64,000 nt of DNA, taken from the NCBI GenBank assembly GCA_002794735.1, contig NBAZ01000027.1:1-64000 (forward strand). Direction: 5' to 3'. Below the pieces are notes generated by a model. That model did no database searches and was not told where the DNA came from. It saw only the letters and a program-made list of their open reading frames with translations. Source of the stretch: Pyrrhoderma lamaoense (lineage: Eukaryota > Basidiomycota > Agaricomycetes > Hymenochaetales > Hymenochaetaceae). Shown here piece by piece: positions 1 through 12,778 of the stretch. Numbering within the stretch: the stretch's first letter is position 1; every line of letters starts with the position of its first letter. The position numbers and the translations under genes were made by a program.

Positions 1-1591
1 TATCCGTGACGCTCAATACCTCAAACCAGAATAGAAGTTTGTTGTGTGCAAACGTCTTCAACAAATTACCCAGCTCGGGTGAGTATGACGTATCCGAATA
101 TGATGACCCCAGCTACAGCATATGTACCTCAGGTGCTTTGGGATGTTTCTTTCAATGCGCTCCTGAAGATCGGAAACCTGTTCATTGAGCAAGAAAGACG
201 ATTCAAGATTGCAGATATTGAAGCAGAGCGACTGATTCAACTGGTTGAGGCAGTTATTGGCGATACTCCTCTTTTGTGATTCAGTATCAATATGCCAACA
301 ACACCCAACGCAAGACACCAAATAATCATAAAATGACGTATGGTGTATCTTGACTGGCTGACCCGATCCGAATGATACCAAAGATCGAAGACATGAGAGT
401 AACTCTGATGTTGTCCCTGGATCAACACCTAAAATTCCGTCGATGACCTCGTCCGATAGTGGAGACTTTCCGAAAAAAATGAGAGAAAAGACGCTTGAGA
501 AGAGTGTCTGTGTCTCCTCATCCCACTCGAACGAGTATTCTAATACAGTTACATACAACTCTTCAAGTCCAGTGCTCTCGCGTTGTTCACCAATCGATTC
601 AGACGCGCAATGCGTCTTATCTTTCCCTCAAACACAAATTTGATCGCCGTAGACGCCCAAATGAACAATCCATCTGCTGCCTCTCCAAGTTTCTCCATAT
701 TGTCGTCCCATGGCCAGTCACCTGGTAGTTTGACAATGTTTCTCCACAATCCGAATTCGTGATTGATATAAGTACAGACATCCTTCTTGTTATCACTTGT
801 AGCGTCATTCAAATTGATTTCGTATGCTTTGAGTGAGTGCGAGAATATCATTATGTCACTCTCGGGACGTCCTGTGATGAGAAATCGGAAGTTAGGAGGC
901 AATTCAGCGAGCCCTTCTCCCAAGACGCGGAGTAAGGTGTGCCTAGTCTGAGATGTTCCGCATTCATCAAGAGCGTCGAGAACAATGAGGACAGGATGTT
1001 GTACGGTAGAGAGTGGCTCTTTAACAAGGATATTGAATTGGGTTCTGAGTGTCAGCGAGGTCAATTCACCACGGCTCTGAAGAGAGCTTTCAATGGAGAG
1101 CGCTATAGATGAATTGAATGCAGCGAGATTGTATGCGATTGTCCGGATCACTGCATCTGGATCACTTCTTCCCCTGAGAAAGAATATGTGACATCCAAGT
1201 TGCCTCTTTTCGCAGTAATTGTTCGCAATAGTTGTCGCAACCGTACTTTTCCCCGTCCCGGCTGCACCCAGTAAGAATACCACACTCGACTCGCTGCTCT
1301 CCCCATCTATAAACTTGGATATCTTCTCCCGAATATGAGTCCTAGTTCCTCTCAAGCACGTCGGTCGATCGTCTCCGGGTAGATGAGATGGGTTGAGAGT
1401 AGCTCTCAATCCTGTTGTATCGTGATGACTGATTGGATCACGATCACAGACAACAATGTGTTATGAAACTCACTAGATAGAGTAGTACTAGTGTCACCGT
1501 AATATATATTGTTTGTCTGGTTGCCCGTTATATCATTATAATTACCAGCAATATGAGCGTCGTTGCTAGTACCAGTCAGGTTGAAGGGCAT
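1..1591 (-). pseudogene. NWD-1: NACHT-domain NLR-like gene, class I, frame-broken and cut by the window edge
   Basis: Exon 1 (1591-1474) starts MPFNLTGTSNDAH and carries the motif GNYNDITGNQTNN. A 62-nt intron (1473-1412, GTGAGT..CAG) leads in phase into the NACHT exon. Visible motifs are Walker A GAAGTGKST, Walker B VLIVLDALDECG and the sensor-like RFLITGRPESD, followed by DGLFIWASTA. Compared with NWD-2, the reading frame shifts twice: once near 600-640, and once near 93-96 where one G of a GGG run is absent. On the far side of each break the family sequence resumes in another frame (VTVLEYSFEWDEET; DTSYSPELGNLLKTF). The WD40 part lies beyond the left edge. Family knowledge: STAND NTPase of the fungal NLR type, likely cytosolic. 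Inference: recent paralogue of NWD-2, either a pseudogene or hit by base-calling gaps. Confidence 0.85.
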
Positions 1592-2825
1592 TATACAAGT
1601 GTGCTTGGGTCGTAGATGGATCAGTGGGGGATATCTGAAAGGTAAGTGCTGCTCATCAACGACATCAACCTATACTTAATAGTAGATTGCTGAAGGATCA
1701 CCGATTTGTACTAGATAAGGAAGTCTGTTACACATCAAGTATTTATAGAAGTATCTTTCCAGATAATGTCATACACGATATGCACAGTGAAAGTCTTTCC
1801 GGAGTCCGCTTCTTATCGACTACTAACAAATTTTGCTAGATTCTTTACCCTAGCCAACCAACAATTGTGGAAATCACCACAGAGTAAGTAAACCACTGAA
1901 AATTACCTTCCAGTATGTGTATCAAAATTTCCTATCTTGTATGGACCCGTGACTAACTCATCAATCAATTATATAACATCTAGACACGTTATTATTAGAG
2001 GTCTGATTCCAGACTTTCATTTCAGATCTGGAATCAGTGTCTTTTTCTCATGAACTTCAAGCCATACTTTTCAGAAATTTGATATCACGTATTCTAAACA
2101 ACCCATCAAGTATAAGGGAGGAAAAGTAGGAATTTTACACGTTCATGTTCTTTATTTCATGTAACAGAGTTCGCTGTTGGCGAAACAGAACCGGGTCTTT
2201 GAGTGTGCATTGCTTGACAGTATAAGAGCTCCAGAAAGATCGGATCAAATAATTGGGATGAAAGATAGGAGGTCATGGTAAAATTAAACCAAAAAAAGGA
2301 CATACTGATGGAATGATATTTAATCTTTTGGTAAAGATTTTTTAACACAAGATGATAATATATAGCGGGTGACCGCACCGTTGGAGGCTTTAAAAGTAAT
2401 TTATGAACGATATAGGGTTTTATATATCAGAGAACCACGGTAGTCACCAGATGCCGATATGGATGAGCACATTGTTTGTCCTATATCTATCAACATTGAT
2501 GTCCTCTGGTGCAGATTGCAAACACAAAGATGAAGCTCTTCCGATACTTGTGAATCTTGTTTTGATACAGAACAGATTATCTCCTTAGTAAAACACAGTT
2601 CATAGACAAATACATGTTCATGTATACGTTATGTGACATTGAAAGCCCCGCTATTGGTGGCGTTTTGTTCTTCATCTTTCTGAGTCTATTATGTTTATTT
2701 CTCTTGCAGAAAGCAGAGCAGACTGATTAAAAAATGGTTATGTCCAATGAGTAATATTATTCGGGAAATTGAGTTTGAGGAGAATCGGAGCATCAGCTAG
2801 TGTTCAGCGTACAGAATCTAACTGA
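1..2825. repeat. Segmental duplication, copy A (partner 7857-10682)
   Basis: This stretch matches 7857-10682 nearly end to end. It includes the NACHT exon, exon 1, the leader (for example the stretch around GGATCAGTGGGGGAT at 1620 and 9496) and about 1.2 kb of upstream non-coding DNA. Small indels and substitutions separate the copies, so it is not a fresh duplication. 1592-2825 contains no gene I can support; it is the 5' flank of NWD-1. Confidence 0.85.
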
Positions 2826-3359
2826 GGGTTCGTTTATATATCTCCCTCGTTATTGATAGCTTATTCCTTTCGTCCAGTGGCATATAGCCACCTGGAAACC
2901 ATGCTTTCCTTATTATCTTTCCTTCATCTCGCGTTTTGATATATAAGCCTCCAGATTTGAGGCCGCAGTGAATCAGTTATTCCCCAACCAATATATCCAC
3001 TCCCCTTCCTGGAGTTGCTCTCTAATAGTCTCCCGTACTCTTTACCTACTCCTGTGCCGCTTTATTAGGCTGCCGCAAGTCATCCGGAAGTCTGAAATAC
3101 ATACACCTTTGTCTCAAACTACAGCTTCGGTCGGGGCTCTATTCTATACGTTTCTACGCCATTTACTAGTCTGTGAAGCCTCAGCTCGCCCCAAGGTCTC
3201 TATCTTTCTCTACGCTCCGGCAGAAGTCGAATTCTTCGCTTCTTAGCCCTCAAAAATGAGCCAGAGCATCGTTTCTGGTGTAGGCAGACTCTAAACCGCA
3301 AGTCCTCGCCGCTAAACACGACTAAAAGGTTGAACCCTGACCTAAAGTTGAGTCTTCAA
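2826..3359 (+). mobile_element. Solo-LTR-like element E1 (5' end deleted)
   Basis: The sequence from GGTTCGTTTATA through the core CCAGTGGCATATAGCCACC, the TATATAAGCCTCCAG box and the terminal GAGTCTTCA matches the 0.7-kb element seen complete at 13243-14004. The first ~160 bases are missing. The sister copy E2 (10683) retains them, so this end was lost after the segmental duplication, apparently between short GAGGG/AGGG repeats. Confidence 0.75.
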
Positions 3360-3469
3360 TGGCTGCCACGATGTATTCTGCGACTGGAGAGAATGCAAGG
3401 TATGAAACAGTCTTTTGTGACCCTTCAACAGGGCATTGACTATTTTTCTGCTTCGGACATTTCACATTA

Positions 3470-4025
3470 CAGTTGTCTCGCCGTCCGACCCGGAACAAGA
3501 TCCTGATCGTCGTACGAGAAGAAGATGGAATAAATTCTCTGCGTGACCTCTTAGTAGCTTTCCGTCTATTTCTCCGCTCTCGACGTCCCAGAAAAGAGTA
3601 CTTACCTTTCTATATCCTAATGCAATATATCTTCCGCTTTTCGAGAATGTGATACAGAAGGCTTCATACATTATGCCTTTGACTAGCTCTGAAATATTTT
3701 ACCTCCCATTGGAATCCACGCCGCTATCACACTTTCCGCTTTTGTGATGCTCCGAGTATGAGAAAACACTACAAAATCACCATTTGGAGAGAATGCGATT
3801 CTGTCAGCCTCGTCCTCAAAAGCTGTGATCAACTTCTCGCTCGCTGCATTTTCACATGCAAACATTATCATCTTCTGATACAGAAACGATAACGGTCCCG
3901 TCTGGAAAAAATGATAACATTATAAAATCCTCGCCGTCGCTTTCTACGGTATTCATAATTGCGTTTCGTTGTCTATCTCCAGTGTACTTAACAATAAGAG
4001 AAATCTGACTGGCGTATTCCCTATG
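3470..4025 (-). pseudogene. WD40 relic of an NWD gene
   Basis: Minus-strand fragments such as ADRIAFSPNGDFVVFSHT and CITFSKSGRYIALGYRK are recognisable diverged copies of the first blades of NWD-2 (AFSPSGDLVALACSS, CITFSKSGKYIASGYKN at about 7080-7620). The relic has at least two frame breaks. No NACHT part precedes it and no later blades follow it. It therefore represents the truncated end of a third tandem unit rather than a gene. It abuts element E1 with about 110 unassigned bases between. Confidence 0.8.
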
Positions 4026-5546
4026 ATACGATGAGATGATGTTTTAAAATATGATAGTTGCTCTGAGCTATACAAATGACGGGAGGATGATGCCCACAAT
4101 AAGCTTGAGTGTTTTTATATACTGGAGCTAGTGGGACGAATTTCAAGCCTTTCACATTGATTGACATAATCAGGAGCATATGTAAAGAACGGAGTATTGA
4201 ACCTGTCCTTGTACTTGGTAAAATAGATACAAATAGAGTGCTCTGCACGGGGATTGTGATGAATCGATTCAAGTCTGCCCATACATATCATGCTTACTTG
4301 GCGTAAAGTAGCATTTTGAGCACACTAGATGGAATATAATAACTGAGTTTGTATTTATCATTATCTAATACGTGCAAGTCGCACGGTTTTGTTTCTGCTA
4401 AGCTATGAGTCGGGTCTTTAGACAGAACAGAATAGTATCTTGACTCTAGCTATGATATAGATATAGAGAAGTCATATGGGGTGGCTATATCTATTGTTTA
4501 CAGGATTCGGTGACACTCGGATGATACATAGATTTGTGTCGAGATAGTGAGTTCGCTTTTTTTATCCCATTTGGAATCTAATTGAAACCCTCGAACCTCA
4601 TGAACTGTCACTAAGACTCACTGGACGGTTTATGAGACTAACTCCAGAGTGGAAGTATATAAAAGTATACAATTTAGCTTTTAGCTGAGTCTCTGGCTTG
4701 CAAATAACATAACTCGTTCCTGATTACTGTTCCACTCGTTATTTTCTATGGAGTCTGTCCCGTTCGAATTCAAGAACATCTTTTCTATCAAATACCTTAC
4801 ATTGTTTTCCTCATTGCACCTTCCAATATATGATAGCAATGTGATGAACCATGCTGTCATGCTGAGTCTATGATATCCGACTCAATCTATTCATCACTAC
4901 AATTTTGATCAGAGCTCACTAGCTTCAAATCCATATATCAGTTACTGCCAATCTTCCCTTCCTTTTCTTCCTCTCATACATCATACTTTAAGGCGTGATG
5001 TTATCAGATTTGGACATTTTCTGAAGAAAATAGAGTATCGAACCCTGTTTTTGGACTACTAAGCTACGTACTTATCATCAAACATGTAATATTAGATACC
5101 TTTCGCACATGTTGATCAGCTTGACCTTCCGAGTACATGCTACTTACTCTTTTTGCGCTATGGTCATAGATAGGAGTAAGGAGAATGAATTGCTGATAAA
5201 AATGAAAAAAATAAGAACTTTTATAAGATTCTACGTTTGTTTATAAACGTTAAAGGTAAACTAGGCTAGTGTCTTAGACGAAAGAGAGTATAATCCCGAA
5301 GAAGAAAATACAATTGTTATTTTTGAGGCTGTGAAGCCTTGATTTTAAATGTTGACGGCTTTTAGTGACAAATATTATTACTAGCGTATGAAGAGAAGAG
5401 AAAAAGATATGCATCTTGGAGTATCAGTAAAAATAAATTGATAATAAAAGTATTCTACGTTCTGCGGTGAGAAATGTGTGTTACAAGAAAGGATGACGGG
5501 AGAGTCTGGGAGATAAGTACACATAGCTAGAGATGAATGAGATGTT
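4026..5546. other. Gene-free AT-rich spacer
   Basis: About 1.5 kb between the WD40 relic and the 3' end of NWD-2. I see only short ORFs with no recognisable composition or motif, and no element core. It probably includes the 3' flank and polyadenylation region of NWD-2. Confidence 0.5.
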
Positions 5547-8500
5547 TTACCCAGAGATGACAGCAATGGGTCTGGTCCACTCGTCTCCGATTCGATAGCG
5601 AGAGAAGTCGACTGTTGTGTTGTATGGGGCATTCATAATAGCAGGATTTCTGGGGGTAATAAGTGACTCGTGAGTCTCCCTAGGAAGCCACATGAGTAAT
5701 CTGTTGTCCTTGTCAACAACCCATCCATCTTTTCTTCGTAGGTCCCAATCTGTGTCATCCAGTGCCCAGATTCTGATTGTCTTGTCTGTGGAGGCAGATA
5801 TAAAATGCTTATTATCAGGAAAGAAGGAAAGCGAGGTGACCCTGTCGGAGTGTGCAGCTAAAGGGCCAAGGAGGAGTTCGTTGTTTGAAGAATCCCACAC
5901 ACGAATGGTTCCGTCTTTAGAACCTGAAAGTAGTATTTTTCCGTCAGGTGAGAAGCAAACCGAGGTCACCATCGTGTCATGATTGATCTCAGATTCGATG
6001 TCGCCGCTTTCAGCATTCCAGAGTCGCATAGTTTCATCACGTGATACAGATGCGATGTGCAAACCATCAGGAGAATAAGCCACAGAGCATACCCAACCGA
6101 GGTGACCTTCCAGCGTTGAAAGTAATTGGCCACTTGAGGCATTCCAAATACGGACAGTTGTGTCACCAGATCCCGAGGCGATCTTCGATCCATCGGGTGA
6201 ATAAGCGACTGCAAATACACTGCCACTATGACCTTCGAATGGCGTGAGAGCCAGTTCCCTTCTTTCGATGCTCCAGACTCCGATCGTCTTGTCAGCTGAG
6301 CCCGAAGCGATGTGCTTTCCATTCGGGGAAAAGGCAACGGAGATGATCCAATCTGTGTGACCTTCGAATATCGTGACAGGTTCTCCGCTCAACGCTTTCC
6401 ACACTCTCACTGTTCCATCATCGTAGCCAGAAGCAACGAGTTCTTCGTCTGGCGAAAATGCAACGGACGCGACATATACAATGTGTCCCCCCCATGTCAA
6501 AGCCTTATATACAAAGCATCCCTTCATTGGCCCAGCGATAAGCATTCCGTTGTTCGTTTGCCGCACACAAATTGTACCGTTCCGGTCTCCGGAAGCAATA
6601 TACCTTCCACTTGACGATACTGCCAATGACTCCATCTCACTCTGCACTTGAGTTCGTTCAGTGTTGTCCACACTAACAGTGGCGTCCCAAATTCTAATCG
6701 GACCTCCCCAACGACGAAACGCGAAGCGCATGCCATCGGGGGCAAATGCAACACAATTGCACATATACACAGTATCGATTTCCCTCGGAGGCTCGTCAAC
6801 ATTCAACACGTTCCATATTTTGATCTTAGAGATACCATCGAACCCCAAAATTTGAAGACCATCGGAGGAGTATGTTGCTTGTTTGCATCCTTTAAGTTGG
6901 TGAATTATCTTGCCTGTTGATGCTTTCCAAATACGAGCGGTACCATCACCTGCGCATGTCATAACATACATTGCAGTTGGCGAGAATGCGACGGTAGTAA
7001 CACGTCTCGTGTGCTTGAGGAAACGAGAATATACCATCCTCCTGCTTTGAAAGTTCCATAAAACAGTCGTTCCGTCATCCGACCCGGAAACAAGATACTG
7101 GTCGTCGTATGAGAAGGATACAGAGATGTCTTTGTCGGTATGACCTTTTAGTGGGTTTCCGTCTACTCTTCCATTATCAACATCCCAAATCAGTATAATC
7201 CCGTTCTTATATCCTGATGCAATATATTTCCCGCTTTTTGAGAATGTGATACAGTAGACGCTACCCCCATTTTCTGTGCATAGCTCTCGAACCACTTCCC
7301 CTCCTATGGGATTCCACACCGCTATATCTCCTTTCTCTACAGAAGAACATGCCAATGCTACGAGATCACCACTTGGAGAGAATGCGATTCTGTTAGCCCT
7401 ATACTTAAGAGCCGCGATCAACTTCCCGCTCGCTGCATCCCACATGCAAACTTCATCGCCCTCTGACGCAGAAACGATACGAGTTCCGTCTGGAGAAAAT
7501 GATAACACTCTTAAGTTATTGTCGCCCCTTTCTATGTTTTTTATGACTGCATTTCGCTGTTTATTCCCAGTATACTCGATACTAGCAACTGGGTTGGCGT
7601 ACTTCTTGTAGTGCATTGAAACTACAGACTCATCTCTGGTGAGGGGTAGAAGACTGCAATAGATATGGGGCGCGCTTCCTGAAATAGCTTCTGAGAATGT
7701 ACTGGCCTGTCGATATGCATCTGTGAGGAATGCAGACAACTCCGGGTCTTTACCCTTTTGTACATCAGCCTAGAAAAATGGAGAACTGATATTCAACGCT
7801 TACCCCAAGCCATGAGATTGCATACACCAATGCATTTCCAAAGTAGTCATCGAACGTATCCGTGAGGCTCAACACCTCAAACCAAAATAGAAGTTTGATG
7901 AATGCAAATGTCTTCAATGAATCACCCAATTCAGGTGAGTATGACGTATCCCGGATATGATGACCCCAGTAACAGCATATGTACCTCAGGTGTGTCGGAA
8001 TGTTTCTCTCGATGCGTTCCTGGATATCAGAAACCTGCCCATTGAGCAAGAAGGACGATTCGAGTCCACAAATATTGAAGCGAAGTAAATCTCCCATCCG
8101 GTCAAAGCACTTCTCGGCTATCATCTCCTTCTGTCGTTTAGCATCAATATACCAGGCTTTGTCTCTCCTGGTCCGGAATACGAGATAGTCATAAAATGAT
8201 GCATGGTGGATTCGTATATTCTGATCTGCTTCGAAAAACACAAGGGATCGTAGGCGACAGAGCATGCTTCTAGTTGTTCCTTCCTTGAGATTCAGGATTC
8301 CGTCAATCTCATCGTTTTTCAAGGGCTTCTTGCAAAAGAAAATGATTGAAAAGACATTGGCAAAGATGGCTCTCGTAGAATCGGTCCAGCTGAGAGAGTT
8401 CCTCAAAACGGATTCATACAATGCATCCAGGTTGAGTGATCTATCAAGAATCAATGCTTCAAGAGCTTTGGCACTCCCTTCTCCCATCCCTTCGATGAAT

Positions 8501-9467
8501 CTGATGGCCGTTGATGCCCAAATGAACAATCCATTTGCTGCCTCGACAAGCTTCCTCATATTCTCTTCCCACGGCCAGTCATCTGGGAGAAAAAGACGCT
8601 CATCATCCTTCATCGCTTTACACTCATGATTGATATATGCACAAACGTCCGTCATATTCTCATCCGGAAGTTTGTCCAGATCAATAATAAATGGCTTTGT
8701 TGATGACGCAAAAGACAAGATGTCTATCTCCGGTCGTGAGGTGATGAGAAAGCGGAAATTGTGAGGCAATGTAGAAATCCCTTTTACAAGGACGCGGAGA
8801 AGAGATTTCCGAGATTCCGATGTACCGCACTCATCTAACGCGTCGAGAATAATGAGAACTGGGGAACTTACTCTAGACGCAACAGAGTAAAGAGGTTCAT
8901 GTAGGAGAATATCGAAGAGGCTATCGAGTGTTGCTGAACTCAAATCACCGCAACTTTGAAGCGCTTTATCAATAGCGAGTGCTATGGATTCGTTGGATGC
9001 AGCGAGGTCATATGCGATTGTTTGGATCACAGTCATCGGGTCGCTCTTCTCCCTCAGAAAGAATAGATGACATCCAAGCCTACCCATGTTTCGGTATTCA
9101 TCTGCGATAGTTGTCGCAATAGTGCTTTTCCCCGTCCCGGCTGCACCCAGTAAGAATACCACATTCGACTCGCTGCCCTCCCCATCTATAAACTTGGCTA
9201 TCTGCTCCCGAATGCGAGTCCGAGTTCCTCTCAAGCACGTTGCGCGATCGGCTCCAGGTAGATAAGATGGGTGGAGAGCAGCTTTCAATCCTGTTGAGTA
9301 TGTTGACTGTTTAGATTACGATCGCACAAAAATGTGTCATGAAACTCACTAGATAGAGCGGTACTTGTGCCAATATTATATACATTGTTTGTCTGGTTGC
9401 CCGTGATAGCATTAAAGTTTCCGGCAAAGTGTGCGTCGTTTTCAGAGCCGTTCTGGTTGAAGGACAT
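5547..9467 (-). CDS. NWD-2: NACHT-WD40 NLR-like protein, intact, 14 WD40 blades
   Basis: Model: exon 1 9467-9350, exon 2 9290-7804, exon 3 7769-5547; phases agree throughout (1275 aa). The second intron is only 34 nt (GTAAGC..TCTAG). Residues 1-40 hold the Gly/Asn-rich leader (GNFNAITGNQTNN). The NACHT domain has Walker A GAAGTGKST near residue 90, Walker B VLIILDALDECG near 190 and RFLITSRPEIDI near 220, then ANGLFIWASTA and the conserved LRYICCYWGHHI helical region. Residues ~590-1190 hold 14 WD40 repeats, consistent with two seven-bladed propellers. The C-terminus is the basidiomycete NWD ending DGWVVDKDNRLLMWLP...NTTVDFSRY, with no membrane tail. Family role: nucleotide-dependent receptor switch, with WD40 sensing and NACHT oligomerisation. 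Ligand unknown. Start chosen because NWD-1 has the same exon 1 architecture. Confidence 0.92.
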
Positions 9468-10682
9468 TATACGAGCGTACTTAGGTCGTGGATGGATCAG
9501 TGGGGGATGGCTGAAAGGTAAGTACTGATCATCAACGACATCAACCTATACTTTATATTAGTGTGCTGAGAGAGCACCGATTCGTACTAGATAAGAAGGC
9601 GTGTTACACGTCAAGTATTTATAGAAGGATCTTTCCGAATAGTGTCATACACGATATACACAGTACATGTCTTTCCGGAGTCCGTTTCTTATCGATGGTT
9701 TACAGTTTCTATCAGACGCTTTAAACCCCAACCAACCAAGATTTGTGGGAGTCACCACAGAATAAGTAAACCACTGACAGGTTTTTTCCATTATTTGTAT
9801 CATAACTTCTTATCTTGTATGGACTCGTGCCGCTACTCGTGACTAATCCATCAATCAACAACGCAACATCTAGACACGCTATTATTAGAAGTCTGGTCCC
9901 AGACTTTCGTTTCTGATCTGGAATCAGTATCTTTTCCTCATGAGCTTCGAGTCATACTTCATAACAATTTGCTATCACAACTATCATTTTGAGCAATTCA
10001 ATAGTCCGCTGATTAGAAGGAGAACAGGAGTTTTACATCTATATCAGTTATTTCATATTACAGAGTTCACTTGACAGTAATAAGAGTTCCAGAAAGATCG
10101 GATCAATAAATTAGAATGAAAGGTAGGAGGTACATGAGAAAATTGAATGTAGAAATAGGACATCCCGATGAACTGATACCTGTTCTTTTGGCAAAGATCA
10201 AAAACACAAGATGAAAATTGATAATAGGAGATTTCAATTTAAGATGCTGTAAAGAGAGGTTTATGAATGAAATAAATTTTTTTATCTCAGAGAACTACGG
10301 TAGTAACTTGACGCAAATATGGATGGACGCATAGCAAGTCCTGTATCTACTAACACATATATCCTCTGATGCAGACTGTAAACATGAATATGAAGTTTTT
10401 CCGATACTTGTGAGTCTTGTTTTGATACAGAACAGATCATCTCCTTAGTAATACTCAGTTCATAGACAAATACATGTTCTTTGTTACGTTATGTGACATT
10501 GAAAGTCCTGCTTTTGGTATCTTTCTCGATTTTCTAAGTCTGGTATATGTATTGCTCTTGTAGAGAGTATATTAGACCGATATGAGAAAGGTTATGGCCG
10601 AGAATAGTATCCTCCGAGGAATAGAGCTTGAAGAGAATCGGGGGATCAGCTGGTGTTCATCTTACAGAATCTCAACGAGGGT
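7857..10682. repeat. Segmental duplication, copy B (partner 1-2825)
   Basis: Collinear with 1-2825. It covers the second half of the NWD-2 NACHT exon through its 5' flank and ends where element E2 begins. 9468-10682 carries no gene I can support. Both copies place the same element at the same distance upstream of the gene, so the element was present before the duplication. Confidence 0.85.
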
Positions 10683-11000
10683 GTAGAACCAACTAAGTAG
10701 ATAGCCAACCGTAGTGCATCTATGAAGTATTTTGTAACTTGCCCGGAGAGTCCACTATTACTATACTTCCTTACTCTCGGCCGCGCTTCTCGCCCATTTC
10801 TCTTACTATTTGGCTTCACTTTTTACTCTTACTCGAGGATAGGGTTCGTTTATATGGCCCTCTCATTTCTAATAGCTTAAAACCTTTCGTCCAGTGGCAT
10901 ATAGCCACCTGGAAACCAAGCTTTCCTTATTAGCTATCCTCTACCTCGAGTTTTGACATATAATCCTCCAAATTTGAGGCCATAGTGAATCAGTTAACAT
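10683..11000 (+). mobile_element. Solo-LTR-like element E2 (3' end missing)
   Basis: Starts TGTAGAACCAACTAAG, the diverged form of the family start TGTAGGACCAGC. It runs through the CCAGTGGCATATAGCCACC core to the GAGGCCATAGTGAATCAG block and then stops abruptly. The following DNA is a NACHT relic, not the rest of the element. The missing 3' part is present in the sister copy E1. Confidence 0.75.
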
Positions 11001-11628
11001 TGTCTTTCTTCTCTTTTTTATCCTTGTGATAGCGTGAAGAGAGTTGTACAGAAACATGTCAAAATTCTGTTTGGGAGTTGCAATTTGGATCTCGAACTTG
11101 TCAAGATTGGCTTCGATGGCTTCAGCTACCGTCTGGTTTCGACTTGCTAAGTCAAAAGCGATAGTTCTGAAAATAGGTTTCGGATTACTCTGCCCCCTTA
11201 CAAAGTACTCCGAACCAAGTGTTTACGATATCTATCTGCCATTGTTGTCGCAACCGTACACTTGCCGGTCCCGGCACCTCCTAGGAGAAATAGAAGATTG
11301 GGACCGTTCATGTCACTAAACCAGTTGTCAATCCTCTTCGTGAGCTCTACGCTTGTCCCTTCTGAGCATTCTCTTCGATCAGATCTAGTCGTATATGTCG
11401 GTTCGAGTTTTTTCCTCAGTTCTATCAGAGTTGTTACCTTAATAGTTCTGTATGGATTTTGTACAGTATTACCTTCTAAAAGATTGTCTCCTTTATTGAA
11501 GTATATAAAAGAAAATTGAGTATCGCTGAATTGAAAATAGAGTCTTTCACCTTATCAGGATCTGACGAGTAGTCATTGTATGCCCCAGTGTTTGCATGCG
11601 CATTATCACCACCTTGAGCGAAGGGCAT
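11001..11628 (-). pseudogene. NACHT relic (N-terminal half only)
   Basis: An ATG at 11628 opens MPFAQGGDNAHANTGAYND, the class II leader motif. After a degenerate stretch, minus-strand sequence reads ECSEGTSVELTKRIDNWF and the P-loop GGAGTGK, then in a shifted frame GSEYFVRGQSNPKPIFRT and DKFEIQIATPKQNF. The similarity ends just before the expected Walker B position, where element E2 begins. It is truncated and frame-broken. Confidence 0.8.
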
Positions 11629-11639
11629 CGTACAAGCGT

Positions 11640-12778
11640 ACTTACAACTATGGTGACGATAACCGGAAGAGATGTTAGGTAATTATTCATCTTGCAGCTA
11701 CTGACAGTTTATATACCAATGAATTTATTTTTAGATCGGAGCTATCATTGATCCACGTTGCATAATCTCGTGTCATCTCGATATCTCCTCACCTCCCATA
11801 GCTCACTAATTATCATGAATAATCATGTGTATCATTAGACATGCATATATGAACGTTCGTCCATTCAATTATCGGATCCTGCCTACCCCCACCCTCCGTA
11901 GACTCTCTCGTACCACCGCATCACCAGAGTTTTCATACAAGATGACATGATACACATGTGCGCCCTTATATCATAAATAGTAAGATTTTATATGATCTAC
12001 TCAAAAATGATATTATCAGCAATTTCATTCCGATAGCCCGCGTTGCACGTGTACTTGAATCAAGTGAACATTCTTCCATTAACATCTTTCTGGGAACTGG
12101 TAGGTTTCGTTTCGTAAACCCACGCAATAAGTACATTGGTTTTGGGTGCAAAGTGATAGTAGATGAGCTCGATATATATTTATTCACTCGTTTTTTTCCG
12201 TTGTATAACATACTAAATGTCAGCCTGTAGTCTTAGAAAAGTTAGTAAGTGACTATAACAGCATCCGTATTTGATGAATATGAGAGATGAAATAAAATGA
12301 GGACTTTTCCCCCTGGAGTCTTATTAAGGCTGACTGGGTACCTTCGATGGAGGAAGATGGCAAATCTCAATGAAAACGGACCGAAAATACAGCTTATGTT
12401 GTTATGAAGATACAAGTAGTTTGGTTGCAAGAAAATAATTGACTAATTATAGAAGAATCATCATAAAGAAACACTGTGCGTAAGTTTAGGTGTGAGTAAA
12501 TATGTTTTTTGAATCAAGTTCGCATCTCACATTTCCTATTTTTAGTTGCATATTCTGGATTTTTATAATCGTGAGATCTGATGCATCAATCCGATATTCC
12601 TCAAATTAGTTATAGTGTTTCCAAGGGACCAAATTGTAATAATTTATTCTAACATATAGCAGGATACTTATATTTAACTGAAGCTAATAGCTTGATAGGT
12701 AGCTTTCTATTGCAGAAACAGCTAGATGTATGCAAAGGAGGCTATAAATCGATTACATAAAGAGATAAAATATCCATA
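11640..12778. other. Gene-free spacer
   Basis: AT-rich. Two ORFs of 80-90 codons overlap on opposite strands near 11.96-12.23 kb with no recognisable sequence. I see no element core or NWD fragment. Confidence 0.45.

Noticed and set aside
5692..7611. Plus-strand ORFs of up to 111 codons inside NWD-2
   Set aside because: They are antisense shadows of WD40 blades, which have regular codon patterns that keep the opposite strand open.
11958..12230. Overlapping 80-90-codon ORFs on both strands
   Set aside because: Both strands open over the same stretch with no family resemblance.
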